The notes under the pieces were generated by a model. It was not told the DNA's origin and ran no database searches. It saw only the letters and a program-made list of their open reading frames with translations. 64,000 nt of DNA, taken from positions 710,001 to 774,000 of the forward strand of contig OY747715.1 of assembly GCA_963556495.2 (NCBI GenBank), read 5' to 3'. The DNA comes from Valencia hispanica (lineage: Eukaryota; Chordata; Actinopteri; Cyprinodontiformes; Valenciidae). Position 1 is the first letter of the stretch. Each line of letters starts with the position of its first letter. Both the position numbers and the translations under genes were made by a program. Below, one piece after another: positions 11,004 to 23,097 of this stretch.

Positions 11004-11499
11004 GAGTTAGAATGTTTAACCTGAAATCTCTATCTGGCATGGATCTGGTTCACAATCAGAAAACGTCTCTAAGCTAGAAACGGAGGCAAGGGCTTTAAAA
11101 CGGATCCGGGCCAAATGTAATTGCTCTCTGGGACGTATCTCGTGAGAAGCAGTACTGCTTTATGAAAGATCAAAACGGACATAATTTGGAAGGAGATTAT
11201 GACTTTGGTTACCTCAGTTGACATGACTGCTTTTATATTTTCCAGGTAGCCTTTGTGCTTCTGTGGTCAGCTAGTTTGAAAACAAGTGGGGGAACTGCGA
11301 TTTAAAACAAACACTAGGGGGTGCTAAAAGCACACCAAAACTGCATTGTGTACATTTAATGTCATTCAGACATGGAACAGAAACATGGGGGATATTTATA
11401 TATAGATCTGTCTATTGATCTATAGGTCAACTTTGTAGTATTTTACTGTTTGTAATTTTGCCCTTACTGTACAGTGTAGTGTTCCTAATTATTATTTTT

Positions 11500-11590
11500 T
11501 TTATATTTCTATCTTTGTGTGAATTTGTCACTTTGCTGCTGCTATGCCTGAATTTGCCCACAGTGGGGAAATATTCTATTCCCCATCCGT
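11500..11590 (+). mobile_element. LINE 3' tail fragment
   Basis: CACTTTGCTGCTGCTATG followed by CAGTGGGGAAATATTCTATT resembles the tail also seen at 26.43-26.52 kb. It is a 3' fragment with no coding part. Confidence 0.55.
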
Positions 11591-11604
11591 CTCTTATCTA
11601 ACCC

Positions 11605-11840
11605 AGCTTATCTCTGCAGGCTCACAGGGGCCTGGTGCTGGTCTTTAGCAGTCATTGGGTGAGAGGCAGAGTCCACCCTGGACAGGTCGCCAGTCATTCA
11701 CAAGAAAAAGAACTTTGCACACACTAATAACTAAGGACAGCATAGAAAGGCCAATTAACCTAACAGTCATGTTTTTGGACGTGGAAAGAACCCATTAATG
11801 CACAGGCAGAACATGCAAACTGCATGAAAATTCTATTATA
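11605..11840 (-). mobile_element. SINE body fragment (same family as 34.4 kb)
   Basis: Shares CCCTGGACAGGTCGCCAGT, CCTAACAGTCATGTTTTTGG and AGAACATGCAAACT blocks, in the same order, with the fuller copy at 34408-34748. The tRNA-like head is missing. Confidence 0.75.
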
Positions 11841-12171
11841 TTATATTCTATGCAACCGTGAACAGATCCTGAATTAAGCGGAAGATAATAGATGAATTTT
11901 AAGAAGCATATCTCTGCTTCCTTCTGTAAAATATACAGTTCTTCTTCTCAGAATCTGGCCTGGCATCTTCAAACTCATTTATTTGAGCGTCTTCAGCTAA
12001 TAAATATAATCCTTTAGAGTCATTTCACCACACTTTCCTCACAGTGATTGTGACCAAAGCAGGAATGGGTTGGTATAAAAGCTTCTTCTTGTTACCTGAG
12101 AGGTTGAGTAAACTTTGAATGGGTTAGGGTACAAACTTAAAAATCTTCAGGGTTCGGTTGTTTATCTGTTC

Positions 12172-12590
12172 AAATCAAACTTTATTTATAAAGCGCTTTT
12201 CATACAAGAAGTTGCATCACAAAGTGCTTTACAGATTAAAATGACCCCACATAAAACCACCTTCCCTTCCCTCCCCACAGATTTAAAAGCAGGGTCACAG
12301 TTATACCCCCCTCCCCCCAACCCGTCTCCCATGCACACACAGTTAAAAGAAAAAGTTAAAAGGACATTGGGCCGAGTGTAGATGAACCATGCAAGGAAAC
12401 GCCATCAGAGGAGCCATCTGTCCCGGCAGCAGTAGATTAACAGCAGCAGCCGAGGCACCGACACAGGGCACCCAGTGGAGGGGAGGCCAAGACCCCCACC
12501 TCCACCCAAGCTCCACCTGGAGAGCAGCTACAGCCGACCACCACTCCCGGGGCAGAGGGCTCCCACAGAGGAAACACTGGAACGGGGATT
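12172..12590 (-). mobile_element. Retroposon 3' end, unassigned LINE family
   Basis: Contains AACTTTATTTATAAAGCGC followed by CATCACAAAGTGCTTTACAG, a layout common to LINE 3' ends in fish, then GC-rich sequence to about 12590. It lies just downstream of the minus-strand GIMAP gene. Confidence 0.6.
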
Positions 12591-12839
12591 AAGATAAAGT
12601 ATAAAAATAAACAGTATGCTGCATATTTCAGTCCTTCAGGTGATTTATGGAGTGAATAACTTCTATCATGAGGGACGTTATGACTGGATTCAGACGTTTC
12701 AGAGGAACCCGATATGTGGACTGAATGAACCTCAGCTGTGACCTGAACCTCACTGCTGTTGTTTTAATCCTTACAGATGTTGCATGCTGGGTAATTTGGA
12801 CCAATGAAAGCATCAAACAATGAGAGGATTTCTGTTTCT

Positions 12840-15659
12840 TTAAGAACTTGGCTTCACCTTCAGGGTCATGTGAAACTGGTAAATATCTTCTACTGAATCC
12901 TGCTGGGTGCTCTGTTCTACAACATGACGCGCGTCCTGCATTAAAGCGTGATAGAAGCGGTGAACTTCCTGGATTTCACACTGACGTCTCTTCTTTAAGG
13001 AGTTCTGTTCAGGCTCAGCAGCTGTCAGCATCTGGTCATACTTCTGCTCCAAATCTTGGATCTGTTCCTCCAGTTTCTTCTGATAAAACTCTCTGAGCTC
13101 TGACTCTCTGTGCTTCAACATCTCCTTAACCTCCAGGTAGGTGTAGTTGGTGTAAAACTCTCTTCCGTTCTCGGCCACCATCTTGTCCACCTTCTCCAGC
13201 AGCTCTAGGACTCGACTCCGATCATTAGCTCGATGGTTGTTCAGCACCACGTGTCGGTTGTTGACTCTCCTCAGGACCTTCTGCAGCTTCGGTCCAGCGT
13301 CCTTCACATCTACGTCGGTTTCTTCTTCTTGGGTAAATAGTATCATGGTGTATCTCCAAGCATCCTGCCCAAAGATCTCCTCCACCTGCCTTACAGCATC
13401 TCGCTCCTCGTTGGTGAAAGGCCCCACCTTGATGACCAGCAGGATGGCGTGGGGCCCAGGGGCCGACATGTTGATGCACTTGGAGATCTCTCTCTTGACG
13501 GTGTGTTCGGGTAATGATGTGTCGAAGAGACCAGGGGTGTCCACAATGGTCACCTTTCTGTCAAACACCTCCCCCTCCATCTTACAGCACTGATTGGTTA
13601 CTGTGGAAAACACAGTTTACAGTTAGTCACAGATCCTGATGTTATTATCCCGACATTCACAGCCGGATAAAATCTGCTCCTCCTTAAAGCACAGGAGGTT
13701 TGGACTAAAACACTGACAAGCATCTTCACTTTCTGTTTTTAAGTCACTTGTAAAAACATCTTTTTTTCATTAGCATTTGGACAGTTGTGAGTTGATTTGG
13801 TCCTTTCTGTATTTTATGTGACTGTTTTTAATATGTGTTTAATGTCTTTTTACTACTTTTATTTGTCTTGTTTTTATTTTTGAACAGCACTTTGGGCAAA
13901 TTCTTTGTTTTTAGATGTACTTTATGGATGAACTGGACTTACCTGGGTCTGTGTGATGGACCAACATTTGTATTTGATGAAAGTCTTAAAAGTTCAACAT
14001 GTATCAGAACCAGAACCATCTACATTGGGTTGAAGAGGTGAAGTCTGATTCATTGATTTTTACTCTAGTTGCTCTTTCAGCCCTCTGTAGCTCAGTCTGG
14101 CTGATCACCGTTAATAAACGTCTACATTTAGATCTCATCAGCAGCCAGTTTAACTTAAACTTCCACTAAAATTCCCTTTGAAGCCAAATAAGTCATGTTT
14201 GTACCTTAATGTCTATGAAAACTTCAGACTTCTTTTCACATAGGAATGCTCAGGAGTCTTTCAATCCAGAAATGGTAGACCTCTATTTGAACCTGGTTTA
14301 GATGAGCTTAACTCTACTTAGGGACCAGAGTGTTAAAGAATCCTTTAGCCACCTGAGGACTGACTGACTGCTGCTCTGAAAGCATCTCTCCCCAGGATGG
14401 TGTTCCCACTGGAGCTCTTCCCTGATCCAGTCTTTCCAACTAGAACCAGTCTCAAATCTGAAATAGGAAAGATAAAGCAGGTCAGAATCATTCTAATAAT
14501 GATTTAATCAACTTATCACAGCTCATGTTTGTATGCTTTCCTGATCGAAAACACATTTCACTACATGATAATAAATAGTGAATATCTTCCTCTCCCAATT
14601 GTAAATAATATATCTTAGATATACATGCAGTAATACCTGGAGGAGAGTCTCTACTCCTTCTTCTTCGTGAACCTTTGGGGGAACAGAAACACAGATTTGG
14701 TTTTATTGAGTCAAATCCTAGAATGGAAATGAGCATGAAGAGAGAATGAGGATTTTATGAAAAAATATCTGACTCAAAACATTTATTTCAACTCCACCTG
14801 AAGTATTGATGCATGATATTAAGAAAACATTATGTGAAAGTAAGGAGGAGGGAGGAGGGGGGGGACTCATTGTGTATGGAGGTTCTGATGCAACCCCGAC
14901 CTGGTCCATATAGTTTATGACTTCCTGTTCTCTGTCTGCCCTTCTTCCTGTCCAGCTACTGATGAACAAAGACTAAAACTTCTTCTAAACCCGTTGGTAA
15001 TATCTTCTGTGAGTTTTTGCCAATGACACCCAGCTTTACCTGTCCAGTAAACCTAACTCCACCCTCCCACCTCCATCCCTCACCAAACACTGCAAGGAGA
15101 AACATGTAGACGTATCGACGAAAACGTTTTCCTTTTATAGTTCTTATACTGTTGCCTGTGGATTCTTGCAAAGCAATTCACCACCAGCTTTTCTGGGGAG
15201 GTCCTGCCACCATTACAGTCATGTCTCTGATCATCAACAGTATTTATGGCTGAGTTGCCTTTTTTCCCCCTGTTCACCCCCCCTCCTATTGTGAATCATT
15301 TCTATCTGCTAAAAGGGGCGCTGGTAAAGCCGGCTGCTACCGCGGTCTTCCAAATCCTGTAATGTGTTAATGTTTGTAATTGTTTGTATGATCTTGGATT
15401 GGTTGTACCGAAACTTAACTTAATTTCCCCACGGGGATTATTAAAGTATCTCTTATCTTATCTTATCTGATCTTATATAATAATATTATTATTATTATCA
15501 CAGGCTGTCACCGTAACAACAGGGACAATCAAGCACACTGACGCACTTTGTTTAAACTAACAGCAGAGAGAAAGGCCCCACACCCTGAAGCACCTTTCAT
15601 TCTCAACATGTGATCAATCTTGGTTTAGAGAACTCACCAACACCTTCGCTCTGCGCCAT
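12840..15659 (-). CDS. GIMAP/AIG1-type GTPase, four exons
   Basis: Proposed exons on the minus strand are 15638-15659, 14637-14672, 14353-14457 and 12840-13600, for 307 residues. All introns are GT-AG and phase 1. Exon 1 encodes only MAQSEGV plus a split Gly. Exon 2 adds an Arg-rich patch (SRRRRSRD). Exon 3 holds the P-loop GKTGSGKSS (about 27-35). Exon 4 has DTPG (about 75-78), the conserved AIG1 middle, and a Glu/Lys/Gln-rich tail (about 200-275) that looks like a coiled coil. No C-terminal membrane anchor is evident. The usual G4 base-recognition site is weak here: FTQEEE stands where a TxxD-like motif is expected. GIMAPs are GTP-binding proteins of lymphocytes and immune defence that assemble on membranes. 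A second GIMAP gene is divergent to this one. I cannot assign a specific fish orthologue. Confidence 0.88.
15290..15480 (+). mobile_element. Retroposon 3' tail with (TCTTA)n
   Basis: Ends in TTCCCCACGGGGATTATTAA followed by AAGTATCTCTTATCTTATC, the tail plus short tandem repeat typical of several fish LINEs. It lies in the first intron of the GIMAP gene on the other strand. Confidence 0.65.
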
Positions 15660-15664
15660 CTGGA

Positions 15665-17330
15665 TCCTGTAGTTCTGTTCGGTTTGCTGGAGGAGAACAA
15701 CCCGGAAATGTTGACATGTTAAAGTTTATAAGCAGCTAAAACATGTCAGACAGCTACACATCAATAAAACCGAGGAATAAACACGCAGGAACTCTTCATC
15801 GGGATGTTTAGTTTTTTCTTTAGTTTGTTTTCTTTTAGAAGAAAAAGCTTTACTTTACCTAAGTACAGTTAGAACCCACCCAGGGTAGGGCGCTGCTTGG
15901 ATTTGGATTTGTTGGTTTTGCTGACGCCATCTGTCAAACCTTCACCGATCACTTCAGATGTTTCACTTTCTCTTCAGTCAGAGAAGAAGAAGAAGAAAAG
16001 CGTCTGGAGGTTTTTAGTCCCAATCTTGTGAGTTTTTATTTATCTCATTCCATCTTTCTCATTTTGTTTTGATGAATCCTTCATTATATTGTCTTCCACA
16101 TCCTGTATTAAAATGTGTTCTGTATTCTAACTTATATATTTCTAATTTCTTTTAAACATTACATTTTACTGTAATATATTACTTAGAGTACGTTTAGAAT
16201 GAAAACTTTAGATGTTTTATATTTCTTCCTGAGGTTCATTGTATCTGAACTCAGTGTTTGTCTCAAAGCTTTAGTCTGAAAAGGTAACTTTAGGACAAAT
16301 AAAGATGGCAGGTCTGCCATTTCCTGGCCACCTGCAGCCATTTTCCACCATGATCAGATGTTACTATTTTAGCTGCTTCTGCCGGTAAAAGGGTGGAACA
16401 TATATTACAGTTTTACTGTTATTATTGTTAATTAGTGCCAATTAGTCTGAGCATCAAAGACAATGAGAAGACCTTTATCTACTGTATTTATTATTATTCA
16501 TTTAATAAATAGTCTCTTTCTGAAGCCTTGAACATATCCCACCTCTCACTATAAGAGATGACCAGTTTGACCCACAGTCATGAAATATGAGATCCCAGTA
16601 GAGCAGGAAATGTGTTATAAACCACAGCCGACGTTCTTCAACTCTTTCTTCCTTTGTTCTCTGCTGGTTTTGATCTGATCAGTGCTGCAGTAAACTGAGG
16701 AGCTTAGGTTATAGTTTGGTTCCACTGGTCAGACAGCCTAAAACTAAAACATGTCATACCCCCCCATGATAAAGACCTGTTCTTTGTTTTCAAATCACTT
16801 CTTAAACTGGTCTCTTTGACTTGGCTTTCAACCCCAGATGTTGATTTATTAGTTTGTCAGTTTGTATTGCACAGCTTGCATGTTTTATATTTTAGCCAAG
16901 TCATTTGTGTGTAATTTATATCTGTAATGAAAGTTGGTTACTCTGAATGTGACAGACTAGTATAGTTAAGAAAATGAATAAATTCATCCAAGACTGATTG
17001 TTCAGAAGAGCAACATTGTCAAGCAAGAAATATACAATGATTACACAAATCAGCAGAACTTCTTGTTTTCAGAAAATGTTGTGCCGCAGATAGGTAGGAT
17101 TTGGCTATGAATAGATCCTAATAAGATCATTTAATTTTATGTACATTTTACCAAGTTTGGGGGCAACATCCTGGTGGATTCCAGGAATATATATATATAT
17201 ATAGCCAAATTGTTCAGTCTCAGTTTATGTTTATCATTACCTGCCTGATAAGGCTGAGATAATTAAACAATAGATGAAGGAATAAGTTCTTACGCTGTGG
17301 ACATTAATTGTACGCATTACTCCAAGCAAT
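15665..17330. other. Intergenic region between two divergent GIMAP genes
   Basis: No coding exon was recognised. A purine-rich stretch with AAGAAGAAGAAG near 15985 is followed by CAATCTTGTGAGTTTTTA at about 16020, which could be a 5' UTR exon end and donor for the downstream plus-strand gene. The rest is AT-rich and unremarkable, with a short (AT)n run near 17190. Confidence 0.35.
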
Positions 17331-18600
17331 CCCAGACAACTTCTCTGTAAGCTAAGGGGACTTTATTTAGAAAATAGATCAACCTGACAGCCAAAACATT
17401 TAGTCAATAAATCCCATCTATTCTAAACATGCAGCTAACTACTACAGATCTTAGAAAACAATAATAGGTGAACATTAAACACAAATAACATGAAATGAAT
17501 CAGGGAGAACAGGTGAGGTTCGGGTCAGAAAAGGAAGGAGGGCCCTCACTCCAGGGGGCTGAAGTCACAGATAGTCTAGGAGACAAAGAGTCATAAACTA
17601 GTTCTGTGCCAAGATGGAGGACAGCACATGGAGTATAAGAAAGAGTCATAAAACTAGCTTTGGATAAAGGAGCACATGGGGGAAGCGTCCATGTAGTAGG
17701 TCTCTGGTTTACCAACAGACTAGAGACAATGGAGTTAAACTTTTCAGCTAAGACCAGCTAATGCAGGCCGGACCGAGTCCGACTCTGCCGACGGAGTGAT
17801 CAGGGAGCGAGAGAGAGAGAGGAAAGGAGAGGAAGGAAAAAGAAAGAAAGGTGTGATCTGCTCAGGATAAAAACAGTTTCAAACAGTAATTACAGCTCAA
17901 ACTTATGCGTGCGGCGACGCCAAATGAGCAAACAGCTACAGTGCTTAAAGACACTTTAACCCAACAATGAACGAGATCTAACTCGTTAAAACTCTATTTT
18001 CTCTATTTATCTCCGCCCAGACACAATATTAGTATAAATGAACCGGTTCAGTCGTACTTTGCTTTGAAGGAGGTCCAGTCCACTAGGAGGAGAGCAAAAT
18101 GTGTCCGTAGTTGAGCAAGAAAAGGAAGAGTTATATATAAAAAAAAAAAAACATTTACAGGATTTAAGGACCGTGTGGCCCAAAGGCAGGCTGGATGGCC
18201 TGCAGGTCGACGTCTAACGAACTGTCTGGGAACAGTTCTTATATCGCTCAAACGAGATACACAAACCACATGAGAACTTCAAAGCTTTGAAATGAGTTCT
18301 TCCCCAGTCCAGCGGGTCAGAACAAAAGAGAATCTTCATTGGTGAGATGTCCCCTGTTTAGCCAGGGTCTCTTGCCAAGACTTCTGGCTGAGAACGGTTT
18401 GAAATGGCCGTGACTCCCACTCTTATAGCCCTTTCGCCGTGATGTCATCGTTGATGTCACCATTGATGTCACCACTGGTGGCCACGAACCAATAGGAGTG
18501 TGTTGGGGGGGGGTCACTGCTAGGATTGCTGGGAAATGTAGTCTGCTCAGTCCATCTTTGAAATGGCTCCCATCCAACAGTCTGTTCAGCTCATCTTATG
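17331..18600. other. Unassigned, repeat-like region
   Basis: Holds a GA-rich stretch (about 17805-17850), an A13 run near 18138 and three 12-bp TTGATGTCACCA-like units at about 18442-18480. The composition and abrupt GC-rich patches suggest an old transposable element. I found neither terminal repeats nor coding domains to name it. Confidence 0.3.
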
Positions 18601-18942
18601 AGCAATGGAATCACAACAAAGCTGTTATTGTAAGAGGGGGTATATACACACAGAACTGAGAGGTTTTATACACTTCAGCTGGTTGTCAAACCAACAAGAA
18701 AAGTTTTGCAACAATTTGCTCAAATATTCAAAACATACATTTCCACAGGGAGACGTGTGGAGTAACAGCCCCTCTTGGTCACTTGGACAGATTAACATGT
18801 CAGGGATTTTCTTATGTGGCAAAACCAGAGCGTACAGAATATTTGTTACTGCGTGCTCCTTATGTTTTTTAGAGCAGCCAAGGATTGTCATCAACGCCAC
18901 CTTGGGAATTTCACCCAAGGAAATAAATATTGCACCAGTGGT

Positions 18943-19150
18943 AATTGGACTGAACTTATATAGCGCGTTTCTAGTCATTCTGCCCACTCAGAGTTTTACA
19001 GTGAAGTCACACAAACCCATTCACACTCACTAATGCACACACATATACACACTGATACACAGATTGGTAGGATACTTGGGGTGAAGTGCCTTGCCCAGGG
19101 GCACATTGACACGTGACAGGAGGACGCTGCAGCAGGTTCCACAAACCAGA
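18943..19150. mobile_element. Widespread teleost retroposon fragment
   Basis: TTATATAGCGCGTTTCTAGT, a CA-rich stretch and GAAGTGCCTTGCCCAGGGGC occur in order. This resembles a non-coding repeat common in fish genomes. The family is not named here. Confidence 0.55.
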
Positions 19151-19452
19151 TTAATCTTTGAGACCATGATTTATTCCTCCTGCTACATTTAAAACATCTG
19201 GACCTGTCTTAAGCCAGGAATGAGGAAAAGACATTGTTAGAATCTTTCTTGTTTGTTTTTAGAATAAAACTAAATTCCAGCTGCAGCTAAATGATTCACA
19301 CATTATCCCACACATCCTGCTTTCACCACACTTTATTCTGTTACTTGATTTGCTTAAAATCACGGTAAGTCAAATGTTTCCCATATCCCTGTCACAAACA
19401 GTCACTTCTTTAAAATAAATGATTTTTCTCTCACCTTTCAGAGGTTTCAGCT

Positions 19453-21566
19453 ATGCCTCGTCCTTCTATTGTTCTTCTGGGACATACTGGAGTCGGTAAA
19501 AGTGCTTCAGGAAACACCATTTTAGGAAGAGACGCATTTGAATCAAGGCGCTCCTTCAAATCTGTGACCACAAATATCCACGAAGAAACCGAGACCGTGT
19601 TTGGCAAAGAGATCTCAGTGATCGACACTCCAGGAATACTAAGTGATGCCTCAGAGATGAAGATCAAAACCTTCTGCCAGGAGCAGCTGGATTCCTCATC
19701 CACTCTGTTTCTGGTTGTGGTTAAAATAGATCGATTCACTGAGGAGAGTCAGGAAGCAGTGGAGGCGGCCATCAGAGTTATTGAACCACATGGACTAGAA
19801 CGAGGCTACCTGCTCTTCGCAGGTGTTGATCGTTTAGATGGGGATCTGGATGAATTTATCAATGAAGAAGATGACTCTCCACTTCAGAGCATCATTGAAA
19901 GGTTTGAAGGAAGGTACCTTGGATTCAACAACAAACATGGCGGACCAGAACAGGTCAAAGATCTGCTCAAGACGTCAGGTGCTGAAATATTACTATACTC
20001 ACGTTATGTTCATTTCCCTCTGGGATCAATAAAGTAATTTTGAATTGAATGTCAATATTTAGCCAGCAGGTGTCATGGTTGGTGGTGTTAAGGAGAACCC
20101 AAATGCAGCAAAGTACAAAACAAGAATGATTTAATGACAACAAAACAAAGAACTTACAGAAACTTGGGAGGGTCAAAAAATGGAGGAACAGGAACCAGAC
20201 GGGCAGAATGACGACGAACCAGCGAGTTGTGACTGAGTGAGGGCTGTATTTATTCTGAGGGGAGAGAGAGGACGTGAACAGAGAAAGAGCTGAGGACTAA
20301 TGAAGAGAAGCGGTTGCAGCTGAGAGGGAGTGAGCAGGTGGAAATAATTAGCAGCTGGGATGGAAGGGAGAATGGGTAGAGAAACTGGAAGGAAGACATA
20401 AGAACTAGACAGAGGATTATACTAAAGAGGAATTAAATATAACAAAACTAACTGGGACTAATAAGGGTGAGTGTCAATAGGAACTTGGGAAAATAAAGAG
20501 ATGAACACAGACAAGGGCAACCAAACACAAGAGCACCAGAGGGTGACAAAACGCAGAGGAAGGAAAAACTCAAACCCAAAGCCCAAACATCCAAGGAACC
20601 CAACAGCAGGTTTCTCCAAACCGTTTTAACATAGCTAGAGATTTCTACTGAGCCCTAATTAAATCACTATGAACAGATTTAGAAGTGTGCATCTGGTAGG
20701 CTTGTTTCTCTGGAACCATCACTCTCAACCATCTGTGTTTTCTCCTTCCAGGCCTTCTGTCTACTGAACCTGGAAGACTGAAGAGGAGAAAGATTGTGCT
20801 GTTTGGTCTGAGTGGAGCCGGGAAGAGCTCATCAGGAAACACCATTCTGGGCTCACAAAAGTTTAGTCCAAACTGTGGGTTTGGACCTGGTACCCACAGC
20901 TGTGTCACCAAGTCAGCCATTGTGGAGGGTCAAGAAATCACAGTGATAGACACTCCAGGTGTGAATGATAGCAGCAGGTCTCCTCAAGAAGTAACTGAGG
21001 ACATATTCGAGGCATTAGAGGGAGAAGACATTCATGCCTTTGTCATTGTGATAAAGATTGATAGAGCTTCTAAAGCAGATCATGGGCTTCTTCAGTATTT
21101 CCCCACAATGTTTGGCACTGATGCTTTAAATTCCACTATGGTGCTTTTTACTTATGGAGATAATCTAAAAGGTGAACCCATGGATGAGAAGATCAAGGCC
21201 AGCAGAGTAGTAACTGAAATGATTGAGCTGTGCAGCAGAAGATACTGTGTGTTTAACAACACCCAGAGTAGAAACCGGCAGCAGGTTAGAATGTTTCTGC
21301 ATATAGTAGATGAGATGGTTCAGAATAATGGAGTACAACACTGCAACACCAGAAGGTTCATGCCACATCCAAGAGGTGATGTTGGGAGGGGTCCGTTTGA
21401 TTCTGAGTCATTTGATTCTGAGTCTTCTGGTGAAGGGTCTTTCACAATGAGATCTTACAGGTTCTGTGTGTCTGTCAGGGATTTCTTTGTTTGTCTCATA
21501 CAGATAATTAGAGATTATTTGAGCCGTTCACGATCAAGGAACACTGGCTACATGGCACTTTCCTAG
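19453..21566 (+). CDS. GIMAP-type protein with two tandem GTPase domains (2 coding exons)
   Basis: Exon A (19453-19978) and exon B (20752-21566) each encode an AIG1-type GTPase domain. A ends TCAG|GT after one base of a codon, and B begins after TTCCAG with two bases. The join is in frame, restores Gly and gives 446 residues. Domain 1 has P-loop GHTGVGKSA (about 10-18) and DTPG (58-61). Domain 2 has GLSGAGKSS (194-202) and DTPG (242-245). The C-terminus has an acidic Ser-rich stretch (FDSESFDSESSGEG), then a hydrophobic segment (FFVCLIQII) with basic residues, a possible membrane anchor. The ATG at 19453 has G at -3; an upstream exon joining at 19442 or 19451 is possible. Without splicing, domain 1 reads through the donor and stops at 20037 inside a retroposon tail. 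Two neighbouring single-domain genes remain possible, but domain 2 has no good start codon of its own. Confidence 0.78.
20005..20600. mobile_element. Retroposon debris in the GIMAP intron
   Basis: Starts with TTTCCCTCTGGGATCAATAA, a common LINE 3' tail, and continues with CCCAAATGCAGCAAAGTA and an A/G-rich region. It occupies most of the intron between the two GTPase-domain exons and adds a false 20-residue tail to the first open frame. Confidence 0.55.
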
Positions 21567-21569
21567 TTA

Positions 21570-22225
21570 AAACCATCATTTATTGAGAGTCAGTGGTACA
21601 GCCAGATATTTCTTTCCTCCTTACTCCAAATCCTAGCTTTTCAAACCAAAGTCACTCTTCAGAAATGACAAAGATCCTTTCATGCAGATTTTAAAATGTT
21701 AGTTGCTACACTGATTTAAATATAAAATAGCTGTAAACCACTTGGAAATAGTCTGATATGTGCAGCAAAAAGTTTCAAATCAAGCTGATATTTAACCTGC
21801 TAAAATAACCTCAGAATCTCAGAAATCCAGGACCTTAAAATCCAACTGTAGTAAATGTTTCTTTATAGAACAGAAAGGTAAAATTCTCTGAGTCCAATTT
21901 CTATTTTTTTTCACTTTCCTTTGTTTTCTAAAACATCACACAGAGAAAAGATATGACTGATTACAAGAAGAAACAGACGGCATGGCCAAGGGAGTTATAC
22001 AATGAAATACTGAGTGAATGAATGCTGTTTATATCTTCTTTTAATATGTTAAACATCGAAAAAGGCAGCTAACAGTTGCGCATGTAAATATTTGTTAGAC
22101 CGTTAGAAATGTTACATTTATGTGGATTGATTTACTTATGTACATAGTTATGATGAAATAGTAACATACAGTAATACCTTTAACTCTTAATGATTCATGT
22201 ATAATGTATTAATTAATTAATTAAG
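21570..22225. other. No gene recognised
   Basis: AT-rich sequence downstream of the two-domain GIMAP gene, probably its 3' UTR and flank. No clear poly(A) signal near the stop was identified. Confidence 0.4.
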
Positions 22226-22670
22226 TCTCAGTCCAGGATGTGTGGGGTCTGCAGACATGTTAGCTTCCCTGTTCCTGACCCTTGACCTGTACAAGTCCTG
22301 GATGGAGGGGAGGTCAGGCCTGATAATCCTCTCTGCAGACCTAATGGTGTTTGTGTCACAAAGCAGCACTGCAGCTCCAGATGTCGAGCTTTGCATTCTG
22401 CCCATCCGCCCCCCGCTCCCTGAGCGTCCTGCTCTGAATCTGCTGGGAAGGTTGGCAGCTGTAGATGTTCTCATCTCTAGAGGATAATGGTCTTCAGATG
22501 GTCTGGATAATTTCTCACCCACAGCTGCTGCGTCTTGAAGCCACAGAAACACACAAAGGTTTAAGTAAGGAATCTCAGATTTCAGGATCCAGGTCCAGAG
22601 CTCCAATGGGCCGACTGGCTCCCAAACATACGGTGTTTCCATTGGACAGACGGTAGCAGCACTCTGCATT
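22226..22670 (-). mobile_element. LINE-like C-terminal fragment, unassigned
   Basis: A 150-codon minus-strand frame contains LPSIQDLYRSRVRNREANM and DPTHPG, similar in layout to the C-terminal region of some fish LINE proteins. No reverse transcriptase core is present and the upstream part of the frame looks random. I treat it as repeat debris, not a host gene. Confidence 0.35.
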
Positions 22671-23097
22671 AAATCAAAATTAGTTTAGAATAACTCACTA
22701 ATTATTTTATCATTTGTATATTAAAGCATTTATCATTTTCTGTTTGGATGTTTGTGGTGTTAGAATGATTATATAAAATCAGTAAGTGTTTTTACAGCCT
22801 TCTAATATGATGAATATATTTTGTAAAAGAGAAAGCTGACATGTTTAAAACACTTCAATCAAGTAAAACTGTCTCTGGACACTTCATTATTATTTTCTAT
22901 CTGCTAAATCAGCTTTAATGTTTTGTATAAAAGTGATTTTTTCCCCCATTTATAGCAAAGTTATATTTAAATGTGTCATCACCTGCTTGACTAATAAATT
23001 ATTGTAACTTATTTTGTCTGGGTTGTCATCATGTTGCCTCTTAAGATGAAGATGATATTTTCCTTTTCTAGAGCTCAGCAATGAAAGAACATAATAC

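Noticed and set aside
19453..20037. Single-domain 194-residue GIMAP ending at 20037
   Set aside because: The last 19 residues come from intron and a retroposon tail beyond a good GT donor; the in-phase second domain is a better continuation.
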